Source: Fallopia convolvulus | Taxonomy: Eukaryota; Streptophyta; Magnoliopsida; Caryophyllales; Polygonaceae | Length of the DNA: 64,000 nt | Direction of reading: 5' to 3' | Assembly: GCA_964016875.1 (NCBI GenBank) | Contig: OZ024733.1 | Span: forward strand, 23,045,324-23,109,323 | Part shown: positions 1 to 11,100 of the stretch, piece after piece | How the letters are laid out: every line of letters begins with the position of its first letter | How positions within the stretch are numbered: the first letter of the stretch is position 1 | The notes under the pieces: generated by a model | Seen by the model: only the letters and a program-made list of their open reading frames with translations | Database searches by the model: none | Told to the model about the DNA's origin: nothing | Made by a program: the position numbers and the translations under genes

Positions 1-250
1 GAATTATTGGCATTAGTACTTTCAGTTGGACCGCCTTCTTCATATATATTGAATACAATTCCCACATTTCGTATATATGGATTTCGAAAACAAAAGCACA
101 TTGGTAGAAAAGTTCCTTGCATAATTCTTTTCAACTTATGAAAGAAGCAACTCATGCATCCAACTATGATTAGATTACGAATTTTACTTAACAATCCATT
201 GATCATGCATGAACCATAACTTGCGAAAATATAATAACCTTATACTAAAT

Positions 251-815
251 TGTTGGAATAAAATAGTGGGTACTCTTCACACATTGAAAAAGCCATAAGA
301 AAAATACTAGCATATAAGTGAGGTGAAACCCCAACCCAATGGCTTAAGTTTTTGGGTTGAAAGGTAGATCCCGACTTTATATGCTAAATGGTAAAATATA
401 TAATTAAAAAACCCGACACGTCACCCATCTAATGTTGGCCCTCGGAAATTCTACGTGGTATCAGAGCAGGTCCGGTCTTGGGTCCGTTTCTCCTGGCTTC
501 CGGTTAGCTATAAGAGAATGAGCTGCACCCGTCAATCTTGCGCTAGCTATAAAAGAGAATGAGATGTTAGACCTGTCTTCAAGTGTTTACTAGATCAGGC
601 CAGTTACACTTGAGGGGGCGTGTTGGGATAAAAAAGTGGGTACTCTTCCCACATTGGAAAAACCATAAGAAAAATACTAGCATATAAGTAAGGTGAAACC
701 GCTTACGCTTTTGGGTTGAAAGGTGGATCCCGACTTTATATGCTAATTAAATGGTAAAATGGTTAAGAAAACCCGACACGTCACCCATCTAATGTTGGCC
801 CCCGGAAATTCTACA
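251..815 (+). mobile_element. TRIM (miniature LTR retrotransposon), complete
   Basis: Two direct repeats, 251-455 and 621-815, both begin TGTTGG and differ only by small indels and substitutions. Right after the first repeat is a primer-binding site, TGGTATCAGAGCAGG (456-470), as used by elements primed with initiator Met-tRNA. Just before the second repeat is a G-rich polypurine tract (611-619). The 165-bp interior has no ORF. A perfect 5-bp target duplication, TAAAT, lies at 246-250 and 816-820. Total length is 565 bp, typical of TRIMs, which depend on other elements for mobility. All parts are directly visible; the class name follows from them. Confidence 0.9.
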
Positions 816-829
816 TAAATTAAACAAAC

Positions 830-1127
830 TTTAGACTTGTATTAAGTCACTGATGTGGCACTAGTAGCTTAGGAAGTTAAGTCACTAATGTGGCGGTTTA
901 TTTTTCCTTTCTTAGCTTAGCTAGTTGGCTTGTATAAATACTCTGTTTCAGCTTTGTTACAATACACACTCTCTAATACACAGAAAATTCCCAAATCTCT
1001 TTTCCCGCTCTTGTATCTCGACTTGAGTCGGTGCTAGGAGAGTGTTCACGATTAGATCAATCTCTACAGATTTCTAGTTCTTTGTGTGATTACGAATCTC
1101 TCTTCAGTTGATTACAGAGATTTTACA
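830..1127 (+). repeat. 5' LTR of copia element
   Basis: This 298-bp LTR has a TATA-like TATAAATA at 933-940. It ends TTTTACA and is followed directly by the primer-binding site. It pairs with 5964-6261. Confidence 0.93.
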
Positions 1128-1140
1128 TGGTATCAGAGCA
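1128..1140 (+). other. Primer-binding site (initiator Met-tRNA type)
   Basis: TGGTATCAGAGCA abuts the LTR end. This is the common plant copia primer-binding sequence, complementary to the 3' end of initiator Met-tRNA. Confidence 0.9.
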
Positions 1141-1278
1141 ATCGGGCTTGATTCTGATCGGAATTAGAGAAGAAGAGGAAATTGCGATCTAGGTCTTGAT
1201 TTGCAATTTTTCATTCTGAGGAGTTCTCAGATTTCTTCCTACTTGACTATTGTGACGTCTTGAACTAGTTGATTGAAA

Positions 1279-2613
1279 ATGGAGGATGAAGAATCTGTTA
1301 CTGGGGGAAGATCGAGAATGCCGAGACGAGATCGTTCGCCGAGGCGTTATCGAACTCCGATGAGGAGAGATCGTTATGATCAAAGGTCTTTCTCGCCACA
1401 ACGATACTTCAGGGAACATGAAGTGATCACAGGAGGTAATTACAATTCCTTTTATCCATTGTTCTTGTCTAATTCCGACAATCCAGGCAACCAATTGGTT
1501 GCGATATGATTCAATGGATCGAATTTTGCTAGTTGGAGCCGAAGTGTGAAAATGGCTCTAGGCGCCAAAATGAAACTTGGATTCATTAATGGTGCGTGTA
1601 TGAGACCTGATCGGGAATCTGCTGAGTATGAACGCTGGAAGCGTTGTGATTGCATGGTAATGAGCTGGATTATTAACTCCATGGTTGGAGAAGTTGCTGA
1701 AGACTTTGTCTATGTACAATCTGCTAAAGAGTTGTGGGATAATGTAGTTGAAAGGTTTTCCGAATCCAATGCTCCTTTAGTTTTCAAGCTACAAAGGGAA
1801 CTGAATAATACAAAGCAAGAAAATCTGAGTGTTGCTGCGTATTATAGCAAATTAAAGAGGATATGGGATGAATTACAAGCTATTGAAGGAATTCCAGTTT
1901 GTTTTTGTGGTGCTATCACACAGTGTTCTTGCAATTTGATGAAGCGAATGGTAGAAAAGGAGGATACACTGAAGATAATGCAGTTTCTTATGGGATTGTC
2001 TGATGCTTATGAGAATGTGCACAATCATATTCTCTCACAAGATCCTCTTCCAAAACTGAACAAGACATACCAGACTGTTATGATGATAGAAAGGCAGAAA
2101 GAGATTACTGGTGGTTCTAGTTCTAGTCATGACATCCTTGCAATGAATAGGCAAGGGAATTACAATCAGGGTAAGAATACAGGAAACAGTGGTTCAAATG
2201 CTTATGGAAATAAGCAAGGTAATACTTCATATGGCAAGGATAACAAGAAGGGAAAGATTGACAGGAGATGTGATTATTGTCAAGAAGTCGGTCATGTCCG
2301 AGAGAGTTGTTTCAAGTTGATTGGTTATCCGGAATGGTGGAAAGGTCCTAAGAACCAAGGGTCAGGGAAGGTGATGGCTGTTGTTCATGAAGAGCACAGT
2401 GAGCAATATGACACACCGATGGATACTGAGGAAAAGGAAGAGAATCATACTGATATTGCTTTGATTAATGTTGTTGTTAATAGGGTTTTAAAGCAGCTGA
2501 AAGGGAAAATGCCAGCGGACGAGGGCACTAGCAATGGATATGTGAACACCATTGGTTTTGCAGGTATGTTTGAACATTCATATTGTTTAAACATACAAAA
2601 TGATAAGAAATAG
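1279..2613 (+). pseudogene. gag: copia Gag polyprotein, disrupted
   Basis: The ATG at 1279 opens an Arg/Ser-rich N-terminus (MEDEESVTGG). An in-frame TGA at 1507-1509 then interrupts it, and the same frame continues to 2613. The middle has the UBN2-type Gag helix region: W34-like SWSRSVKMALG, then LWDNVVERFSESNAPLVFKLQREL. A CCHC zinc knuckle follows (CDYCQEVGHVRESC, about 2269-2310) with correct C-X2-C-X4-H-X4-C spacing. A second in-frame stop (TAG, 2611-2613) separates Gag from protease, which continues in the same frame. Gag packages element RNA in virus-like particles. This copy should not make the full protein without readthrough. Confidence 0.88.
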
Positions 2614-3655
2614 ATAGTTTGGATTATTGACTCAGGTGCTACAAATCATGTAGCTTATGATAAGAACATTTTTAGTAGCATGAGATTACTTGCAAAAGTT
2701 ATTCAAATTGGCCTTCCAGATGGATCTATGCAGAAGGTTGAGAAATGTGGAACTGTGCATATTTATGAAGAGTTGATTCTTGAGAATGTTTTGTACATGC
2801 CTATGTTCAAGCATAATTTGATTTCTGTGTCACAATTGCTCAATACAGCACAACACATGTTTGTTTTTGACACAAATGGATGTGTCTTACAAGACCCTAT
2901 AACTGATAGAGTCATTGCATATGGAAGAAGGGATGGAGGATTATACAAGGTTGATAACAAAAAGCTGGAAAACTGCTGTAGAAGAGCTGAACACAGGAAT
3001 AAAAGTGTTCATTTGTATCATGGAAATTCTCTTTTACATGTTACAAATACAGTACCTATTAAGAGGACATCAGTAGATTTACTTCATGCTAGGCTAGGAC
3101 ACATGTCTTTGTCCAAGCTTAAACATTTGTCTGAGGTTGATTGTACTCAGTTGCATGATTTTGATTGTGACATTTGTGTGCTGGCTAAGCATCATAAGCA
3201 ACCTTTTGCTGATAGTTGTTCTCGTGCTACCAAGATCCTTGAATTAGTTCATATGGCTAAGCATCATATATTGTAGTGCGAGGTATTTCCTTACAGTTCT
3301 AGATGATTTTTCTAGAGCAACTTGGGTCTTCTTATTAAATAACAAGGAGCAAGTTTATGAAAAGGTTGTGCATTTCTTTGCCTATATTGAGAGACAGTTT
3401 CAGACAGAAATACAGGTACTTAGAAGTGATAATGGAACAGAATTTGTTCAGAGAAAGGTCAGAAATTTTTTGCTCAGTAAAGGGGTAATTCATCAGAGAT
3501 CAGCTCCGGGTGTGCCACAACAGAACGGAAACATAGGCATTTAGTGGAAACTGCACGATCAATTAGGATTCATTCAAGTTTGCCACATAGGTTTTGGGGT
3601 GATTGCATACTTTCTGCAACACACTTGATAAATGGCGGCATGGCCCCACCTCTTA
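2614..3655 (+). pseudogene. pol: copia protease, GAG-pre-integrase and integrase core, disrupted
   Basis: It starts with the aspartic protease motif DSGATNH (about 2629-2649). A pre-integrase zinc-binding block follows (HARLGHMS ... CDICVLAKHHKQPF, 3085-3204). The frame breaks near 3255-3280, where a short copy of the AKHH segment replaces the expected linker. In the next frame the integrase core is recognisable: LDDFSRATWVF and RSDNGTEFV carry the first two catalytic Asp. At about 3521-3540 a small deletion joins PQQNG to the later HLVETARS block and removes the segment holding the catalytic Glu. The copia sequence stops near 3655 at the CACTA-like junction. It is non-functional. Confidence 0.87.
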
Positions 3656-3974
3656 AATTACTTACATTTAGCGACCATATGGTCGCTACCCCTGAATAAG
3701 AAGAAGAACGCGTAATCTCTTTCTTCATTCAGTGAAAACCTCCTCCGCCTTCTCTCTTTCGGAACTCTCTCTCGACCCCTCCTCCGCCGTCTCTCCGCCT
3801 TCTCTCTCTCGGCCCGCCGTCGCCGATGCCCTCCGCCTCACCCGAGCCGCCTGCACAGCCCCCTGCCCGAGCCCGAGCCCGCCAGCCCAAGTGCGCGCAG
3901 CCTCGCCCGAGCCCGCCTCGCCCGAGTCCGTCCGACAGCCACCTCCTCCCCGCCATTTGCATGTAAGTTCTCGG

Positions 3975-4620
3975 TTTTTGTTGTTGATTTTTGCAATTGT
4001 TGTTGATTTTGGGGTTGATTTTGTTGTGTTGATTGGGAAATTGTTTGTTGAATTTGATTGATTGAGAAAATTGGTATTGTTTAGTTGTTGTTGTTTGAGA
4101 AATTGATTGAAAAAATTTGATAGAGAAAATTTGATAAATTGAATGAGAAAATTTGAGAAATTGATTAGTTGTTGTTGTTTAGGGGTTAGGGTTTAGTTGT
4201 TGTTGTTGTTGAATTTGAGAAAATTTGATTGAGAAGTTGTTGTTGTTGTTGTTTGAGAAAATTTGATAAATTGAATGAGAAAAATTGAGAAATTGATTGA
4301 GAAAATTGTTTAGTTGTTGTTGTTTGAGAAATTGATTGAGAAAATTGTTTTGTTGTTGTTGTTGTTGAAAGTTGTTGTTTGTTGTTGTTGTTTTTTTTTG
4401 GTTAAGTTGTTGTTGAAAGTTGTTGTTGTTGATTGTTGATTGTTGTTGTTTTTTTTTGTTAAGTTGTTGTTGTTGTTTTTTTGGTTAAGTTGTTGTTGTT
4501 GAAAGTTGTTGTTTGTTGTTGTTTTTTTTTGGTTATGTTGTTGTTGATATGTTGTTGTTGTTTGTTATTGTTGTTTGTTGTTGTGGTTTGTTGAATTGTT
4601 GTTGTTGTTTTTAGTTGTGT
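3975..4620 (+). repeat. GTT-rich degenerate microsatellite
   Basis: Runs of GTT/TTG alternate with GAGAAATTGATTGAGAAAA-type units for about 640 bp. The apparent poly-Thr/Asn/Gln ORF on the opposite strand is a shadow of this repeat. It lies inside the CACTA-like element. Confidence 0.85.
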
Positions 4621-4624
4621 TATT

Positions 4625-4765
4625 ATGGCCGGAGGATCACGCCGACATGCACGAGGTCCTCGTCGGGACGAGCCGAGCTCATCCCGGATACCAAGCGAGG
4701 AGAACTCGTCCGAGGCGACCCACATGGACACACCACATTTGTCCCGACGACTCCGGCGACGATGA
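4625..4765 (+). CDS. Short Arg/Ser-rich ORF inside the CACTA-like element
   Basis: This 46-codon ORF begins MAGGSRRHARGPRRDE and ends RRLRRR-stop. It is GC-rich, unlike the flanking GTT repeat. N-terminal leader peptides of this composition are common in CACTA-family ORFs, so it may be a remnant of a transposase N-terminus. There is no recognised domain, and the link to a transposase is inference only. It may not be expressed. Confidence 0.35.
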   Translation: MAGGSRRHARGPRRDEPSSSRIPSEENSSEATHMDTPHLSRRLRRR

Positions 4766-5033
4766 CTGCTCCGGCAAAGCGGACGGCTCCGACGAAGATT
4801 GGCGTAGTTTTATTGTATTATTGAATATTGTAAATTATTTGAATTTATGTAATTTAATGAATTTATCTATGTAAATTATTGAAATTTATGAAAATTAATG
4901 AAATTAATGAATATTGTTGTTCTTTATGTAATTTGGTATTGTTTAGTTGTATTAATTCGTAATTATTTATATAAATATTAATATTAATTATTTATATTAA
5001 TTCGTAATTATTTTTTTTTAAAACAAAAATATT

Positions 5034-5396
5034 TGCGACCATATGGTCGCTAAAAACAGTGACCATATGGTCTCTAAAAACAGCGACCATATGGTCGCTA
5101 AAAACAGTGACCATATGGTCTCTAAAAACAGCGACCATATGGTCGCTGTGGTCGCCAAGTTGGTCGCCACCAATGTGGCGACCACAGGCGACTATGGTCG
5201 CTAAATAGTGACCATATGGTCGCTAAAAACAGCGACCATATGGTCACTATGGTCGCTATTTTTAGCGACCATTTGGTCGCCAAGTGGTTAGCGACCGGCC
5301 ATTTAGCGACCATTTTTAGCGACCACAATATGGTCGCTAAATGCATTTAGCGACCAGATTTTGCATTTAGCGACCAGAAATATGGTCGCTAAATTC
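5034..5396. repeat. CACTA subterminal palindrome array
   Basis: About ten variants of (A)GCGACCATATGGTCGCT are separated by AAAAACAG or similar spacers, in both relative phases. CACTA transposases are known to bind multiple short subterminal repeats, which this array resembles. Confidence 0.8.
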
Positions 5397-5412
5397 GCTT
5401 TTTTTTGTAGTG

Positions 5413-5955
5413 CTACTTCGTTATCTCAAAGGGATAGTTGACTACACATTATTCTATCCAAGGACTTCACAGTTATCTCTTACATCATATTGTGATGCTG
5501 ACTGGGGCAGTTGTGCCTTTACATGTCGCTCCATCACAGGCTACTGTGTGTTCTTGGGAGATTCCTTAGTTTCATGGAAAACGAAGAAACAAAAGACAGT
5601 GTCTAAATCTACTGCTGAGAGTGAATATAGAAGCATGTCTCATACTTCGAGTGAGTTGGTCTGGCTGGAAGGGTTGCTTAAGGGTTTTCGTGTTCAAGTA
5701 CCATTACCAATTCCTTTACATTGTGATAATAAAGCTACTCAACACTTGGCTGCTAACCCAGTATTTCATGAACGCACTAAACATCTTAAAATCGATTGCC
5801 ACTTTGTTCATGACATGGTGCAAGAAGGTTTTATTCAGGTTGTTCATGTTCGTTCCAGTCTTCAACTAGCAGATGTGTTTACAAAGCCTCTTGGAGCTCA
5901 ACAGCATCGGTTTTTGGTTTCCAAGCTTGGACTGGATATCTCATGTTCAGCTTGA
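5413..5955 (+). pseudogene. copia RNase H domain fragment
   Basis: The open frame (181 codons with the upstream GTG) begins LRYLKGIVDYTLFY directly after the CACTA terminus. It contains CDADWGSC, the substitution-rich ITGYCVFLGDSLVSWKTKKQ block, SKSTAESEYR, LHCDNKAT, and the terminal DVFTKPL motif of copia RNase H. It ends at TGA 5953-5955, next to the polypurine tract. The frame is intact, but it has lost the reverse transcriptase that should precede it. Confidence 0.88.
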
Positions 5956-5963
5956 GGGGGGGT
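5952..5963 (+). other. Polypurine tract of copia element
   Basis: TTGAGGGGGGGT lies immediately before the 3' LTR. It is the expected plus-strand primer site. Confidence 0.85.
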
Positions 5964-6261
5964 TGTAGACTTGTATTAAGTCACTGATGTGGCACTAGTA
6001 GCTTAGCAAGTTAAGTCACTGATGTGGCGGTTTATTTTTCCTTTCTTAGCTTAGCTATTTGGCTTGTATAAATACTCTGTTTCAGCTTTGTTACAATACA
6101 CGCTCTCTAATACACAGAAAATTCCCAAATCTCTTTTCCCGCTCTTGTATCTCGACTTGAGTCGGTGCTAGGAGAGTGATCACGATTAGATCAATCTCTA
6201 CAGATTTCTAGTTCTTTGTGTAATTACGAATCTCTGTTCAGTTGATTACAGAGATTTTACA
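5964..6261 (+). repeat. 3' LTR of copia element
   Basis: This LTR is 298 bp, begins TGTAGACTTG and ends TTTTACA. It has 8 substitutions relative to 830-1127 and is followed by the target duplicate CAAAC. Confidence 0.93.
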
Positions 6262-6266
6262 CAAAC

Positions 6267-8131
6267 AATTTCTATTTACGAAAAAAAAAAAGAAACTAAC
6301 GGTTCAAATTAATATTATGCTCTCTCCATTTCAATTTTTTTATTTTTCTAAATTTATTCTATAAGGTTTAGTTTTTATTGTAGGCTTTAAGAATTCTATT
6401 AATGGAGTTTCTCTATATTTGACTCTTATTTTTCGATACCTTCATTCAAATACGCAGAAACGTTGAGTACAGACATTATGTTGGTCTGGAATCAAATTTT
6501 CACTATAAGAAATGTTGGCTCTAGTATAATTATTAGTTCTTTTTTTTTTGGAGAAATCAAAGAGTTGAAGCAGCCAAGCAGGGGTGGGAAATAATTTAAT
6601 AAACGACGCAGAAGAAAAATAGATTGGACTGAAGCATGCACGTCTCTCCACGTGCATGGCCATAACTAGCATGAGAAATTTAATTGATGATGAGCAGTAC
6701 AACCACAACAAGCTTGTATGTAGCTGCTGGCCCAATTTCCCTTCTCATGGATGTTCAAACTCCTGTCAATATAATGATATCAGAATTAAAAAATATAGAG
6801 AATGGTTTATGGGATAATTAGCCTAAGCAAGCTCAACTGGATGATGATAAACAGAAGAACAGTTAATGAAGATCCACAGAATGAGAGATTGTATGGAAAC
6901 TGGAAAGGGCATTCATGTCGATGACCAAAGCCGACAAGCGTGGGCTTGCCTTGTCAAATCACCAACTTTCGCTTTCCGATTTTGGATTTTTTTATTTGTA
7001 TTCTACTTCCTTCTGTGGGCCCCATTCAACCCTATGTGGCCCACTGTAACTGTTATATCTAATTTTATAACTGTTTTCAAGTTCGAACAATAAATTGTCT
7101 TACAAATAAAGTTAACTGTTGAGACTATTTCCGTACTATTCATGGAGATGATTGTTATTTTTTCTTTCGCATATGAAAATGAATGTTAAGACTTTAAGCA
7201 CAAAGGTTCTTGCCGTGTAGGTTTCACTTCCCCCACCAAAAAAAAAAAATCCACCCATTTTCATTGCGTTTGAATAGCAATAATCATACAGGGAGCTTTG
7301 GCAACTATGAAATCCAAAAGGGAACCCATTTTTATTACATTTGAATAAAGTTGGGTACTCTCTTAAGAAAGAAAGAAAAATAAAAGCCTATCAAGGGGCT
7401 GGGTATGAAAAGTTGGGCCCATGAATACTAGGCCCAGTATAAGCTAGGTAATGGACTCTCTAAAGGCCCAGTGAAACTACAAACGCTAGATGCCGAGAGC
7501 AAAGCCGTGCACTAGGAACTAAGAAGACCATCATCATCATCATCATCATCATTGACCAGTGAGGCTCCGCTGCAGGGGAGTCTGGGGGGCTCAAGATGGG
7601 ATACCTCTGCCCAAGGGAAAGGGATACTCCCGATAGACCCAAGAAAAATTGAAATTCAGCTATGTGACAATAATAACTGAATTTAGTTAGAATGCACCAA
7701 AATTGATATAGGAACTAAATCCATCTCAAAGTACTAGGAACTAAGAAGAAACAAATTAAATTCTCCCCAGATGTTGATGAACGATGTCAACGAACAAATG
7801 AATTAATAACAGGAAATTACCAGAAAGTGGGGGGAAAAGGTAAGTGGGAAGAACCCAAAAAGATAACTTACAGCCTAATAGCGCACCCCAATAATATAAT
7901 CTACATAACTTTTCTTGCCAATTCCAGTCATATTTACCAGCTATTTCTGGTGTTACACCTCTCTCCAACCTTCTGTTTGAATGTCGTCTTCAGCTCGAGC
8001 ACACACGAACAATGCGAGGAAGAGATGGCAGTATAACAACTCGAATTTACATCAATCCATGACCTCAAGGGCGAGGAGGAACAACAGAACCTGAATTTGT
8101 CATAGTTGCTACTTGCTGTATGTGAAACCTC
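6267..8131. other. Intergenic region 3' of the PMT gene, no gene recognised
   Basis: This AT-rich single-copy-looking sequence has only short ORFs without domains. It holds a (CAT)8 microsatellite at 7529-7552 and a direct repeat of ACTAGGAACTAAGAAGA (7511 and 7734). The PMT 3' UTR should lie at its right edge, below 8132, but I cannot fix the polyadenylation site. Confidence 0.5.
7529..7552 (+). repeat. (CAT)8 microsatellite
   Basis: Eight uninterrupted CAT units. This is a potential polymorphic marker. Confidence 0.95.
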
Positions 8132-11100
8132 TCAGACGATTGCCCAGAATCTCTTCCTACAGATCAGTACGGGTTCCATCACTTTTTTCTCCGTGTTCTC
8201 TAGCTTGTATGTGTTAACATCCCAAAGAAACTTAGGAGCTAATTCCTTGATTTTTGATGTAATAGACTCCTCATCTTTAATAATAACAAAACCCTGCACA
8301 TGAAAGCAATCAAACTGTGGAAGCAAAAGGATTCATTTTAAGATTGGTTTTCAGATCTGCACTAAGACCCTTGAGATCAACATGATTTTCCACATCATGG
8401 AATATATTTTAAAATTTTGATAGCTGTGCAAGCATAATATTTTCCTTTTTCTAGAACATGTTGTGGGATCAGAATGCTAAAAGTTACCTGGGCACGCAAA
8501 ATGCGGTCCATCTCTAGCATGATATCCTCTAGCAAGCAGCCACCTCCGTGATTATTGTAATTGGAGAACAGATAATTAGCATGGAGCAAATCATATGATC
8601 GAGGATATGTGGAGAAAGGCTCGCACCTACACACGGAACATTCAGAGCAGATGGCAGAAAATTTATTAACTACAGCCATTATAAAACAACCAAAAGGTTG
8701 AGATATAAGCACAATTTACTCAAGAACCTTAAGAATCTCACCAATTGTGGAAGGTGCCAACAAGGCCTCGGTCATATACCGCCGATAGGGTATTGTTCAT
8801 ATGTGAAGGAACTACATTCATAACCCAGACAGGATATTCCTTCAAGGCAACTGCAAACCCTCCATATAAGGCATCCATGTCCATGACGTTACGTATATCA
8901 GTCTTGGAAGCATTCATCAGGCCCCAATAGCGTTCAACCTCTTGCTTCCAAAACAGAGTATCCGAAGCAAACTGTTCTTCACTGACACCTACACAATTTT
9001 ACTAACAGAATACCATTGAACACATTGCGTAAAAAACAAACGATAGACTTAGTCATTCTATGGCAATCTAAATAGATGAAAGAAGGAAAAACTCCTTGTC
9101 GAGGGCAGAAATTGTGCTATTCCTTAAGGTGAAAAGTGTAAGACAAGTAAACAAGAATATTGTACAAGCCACAGTAAACTGAGAACAAACCTATTCTGTG
9201 GAGACTTGGAGAGTAAAATGAGAGACGTTCTGGCCTAGGAGGAAGCTGCTTAGCATCTGATTGTGAACTGCTTAATGTTATGCAGTTCTTTAGTGGTGTA
9301 TTCCATGATGCTTTAGAATCATCTGTAGCATCACATATATCTACCAGATCCTGGTCTGCATTCTGCTGAACACATGACTGATCTCCAGGTTTAATCCAGA
9401 TAGCTGTCTGAACTTGACGAGCTATCAGCTTCCAACACATGAATGAAGTCAGATTCAACAATGTATCCCATATTAATGGGAAATCCTTATCCTTCCTATA
9501 TGCCGGAGGGGCCGAGTAAACAAAGTAGCCATTAGGTCTTAGGAGGCGATCTAACTCTTTGAGCAGTATTCCATCTGCAGACAACAGAAAGCAAAATTAA
9601 TAATACTATTATGCACATTTTTTTTTTTTTGCTTTTATTAGATACTCAGAGCAAATGCCTAAAGGATGGACACGTTAGTTAGGTTAAAAGCACCAACCAT
9701 TCGCATGCCAATCAACACGACATCTTGAACAATGAATCAGTTCAAATGATTTTGCAGGATATGGTAACTGCTTGGTGGCCAGAGCCGAAATCATTGCTCC
9801 AATTCCTCGCTCTAATGCAAACTGAATCTGATTTTCGTGACCGTCTTTAGGGGCAAAGGACATTGTCTGTATATCTGATGGAAGAAGATAAGCTGCAAAG
9901 CTAGCAACACCACAGCCGACATCCAGAACCTGAAAGACCCCTGCAGAACGTAGATCGCCTGTATCATTCATTATCATGTTTCCCAACCTGCATGAAGTCA
10001 AGAAAATTAATATCATGATAAAACAAAAAATCTTGTCTAACTAGCAACTAGCAAGCTGAGACAGGTTTGGAAATAGTCAGCTAATATTTGATATATAACT
10101 GCACAGACACTGAAAGTGAACTTCTTGAACGAAAATGCAGAAAAGTGTCATTCCGGCCGATAAACTTTTATCCTAAGTCAAGAACAATGCACAGAATTTA
10201 ACAATGAAACATGAGCTAGGCTGCTTATTTCAATCACACCCGCATATTTTAAAATGAAAATACCTGAGACAAGCTGGAAATAGTTAACCAATATTAGATA
10301 TATAACTGCACAGAAACTCAAACTAAACTTCTTGAACGAAAATGCAGCAGAGTGAAAAGGAACATCATCCTAGCCTATAAACTTCATCCTAAATTTAGAC
10401 CAGTATTCAGAAGCTTGTATGTGAAACTTCAGCTGGGCTGCTTACTTCAAGTATACTACGATATTTAGCATGCAAATTTCTTGTAGGAATACAGCTGCTT
10501 AGTAGTGATATATTACATTAACTGGATAAAAGTTTCCCAACATAAGAATGTTACCTCTGAATATACTCATCTGCTCCATGTTTGAAATGGGTGCCACCAC
10601 CAGGGAACCACCAAAACTGATCCTTCTCATGGACCCAATTTTGACCGCCTTTAACCATAGCAAGACGTGTATGATTCACATTGCTTCGCCAGATGTAATC
10701 CCTGCTAGTTGGCCATTGAATGGGAATCTTGTAATCTTTTGGCGGAGGCACTAAGCAGAACAAACGTTTGTCAAGTGGAGGGCAGTGTCTTTCTAGTTCT
10801 TCCTTCACAGACAGATTGAGACTTGGAAGCAGTTCTTTTATATACTCTGGATTATGACAGGGAATATACTCATTATATTCCAGAGGGCACACGTTCATTC
10901 CTGAATCTGGGATAACCAGGCCTCTCCTATATGATAGAGCAACCTTGTTTCTAAACACTGTCAAGTCTACAACAGAGATGATGCTTCATAAGTTTTGATT
11001 GAAAAGAAAATCAAGAACAAGGAAGTCAAAACAGTGGGAAAATCATGCATTAAGTTGAATAAATGTAATGAGCATCAAGATCATAATGAGATATAAGTGA

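Larger units (their letters stand above)
3660..5412 (+). mobile_element. CACTA-like (EnSpm) non-autonomous transposon, 5'-truncated
   Basis: The right end reads TTTTTTGTAGTG (5401-5412), the inverse of the plant CACTA terminus CACTACAAAAAA. Many AGCGACCATATGGTCGCT subterminal palindromes lie at 5034-5396, and one more at 3668-3688 on the left. No CACTA terminus is visible on the left; copia integrase runs directly into the subterminal motif. The interior is a GC/proline-codon-rich segment (about 3735-3960), a long GTT-rich tract, and a short Arg/Ser-rich ORF. I find no transposase domain. The element sits exactly where the copia reverse transcriptase is missing. Confidence 0.75.
830..6261 (+). 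mobile_element. Ty1/copia LTR retrotransposon, defective, with CACTA insertion
   Basis: Both LTRs are 298 bp (830-1127 and 5964-6261) and differ at 8 positions, including loss of the 5' TG (now TT). The target duplication CAAAC is intact at 825-829 and 6262-6266. The order is gag, protease, integrase, [RT missing], RNase H, which is the copia order. A CACTA-like transposon occupies 3660-5412. The interior carries in-frame stops and frameshifts, so the element is dead. It lies only 14 bp from the TRIM. The low LTR divergence suggests a fairly young insertion that decayed quickly by deletion. Confidence 0.93.

Noticed and set aside
3729..4061. Pro/Ala/Arg-rich ORFs on both strands
   Set aside because: Both come from a GC-rich low-complexity stretch inside the CACTA-like element, with no domain and no supporting splice structure.
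4459..4731. Thr/Gln/Asn-rich minus-strand ORF
   Set aside because: It is a shadow of the GTT microsatellite.
8745..8930. Plus-strand ORF across PMT exon 5
   Set aside because: It is a shadow of the minus-strand exon, which has correct phases and conserved motifs.
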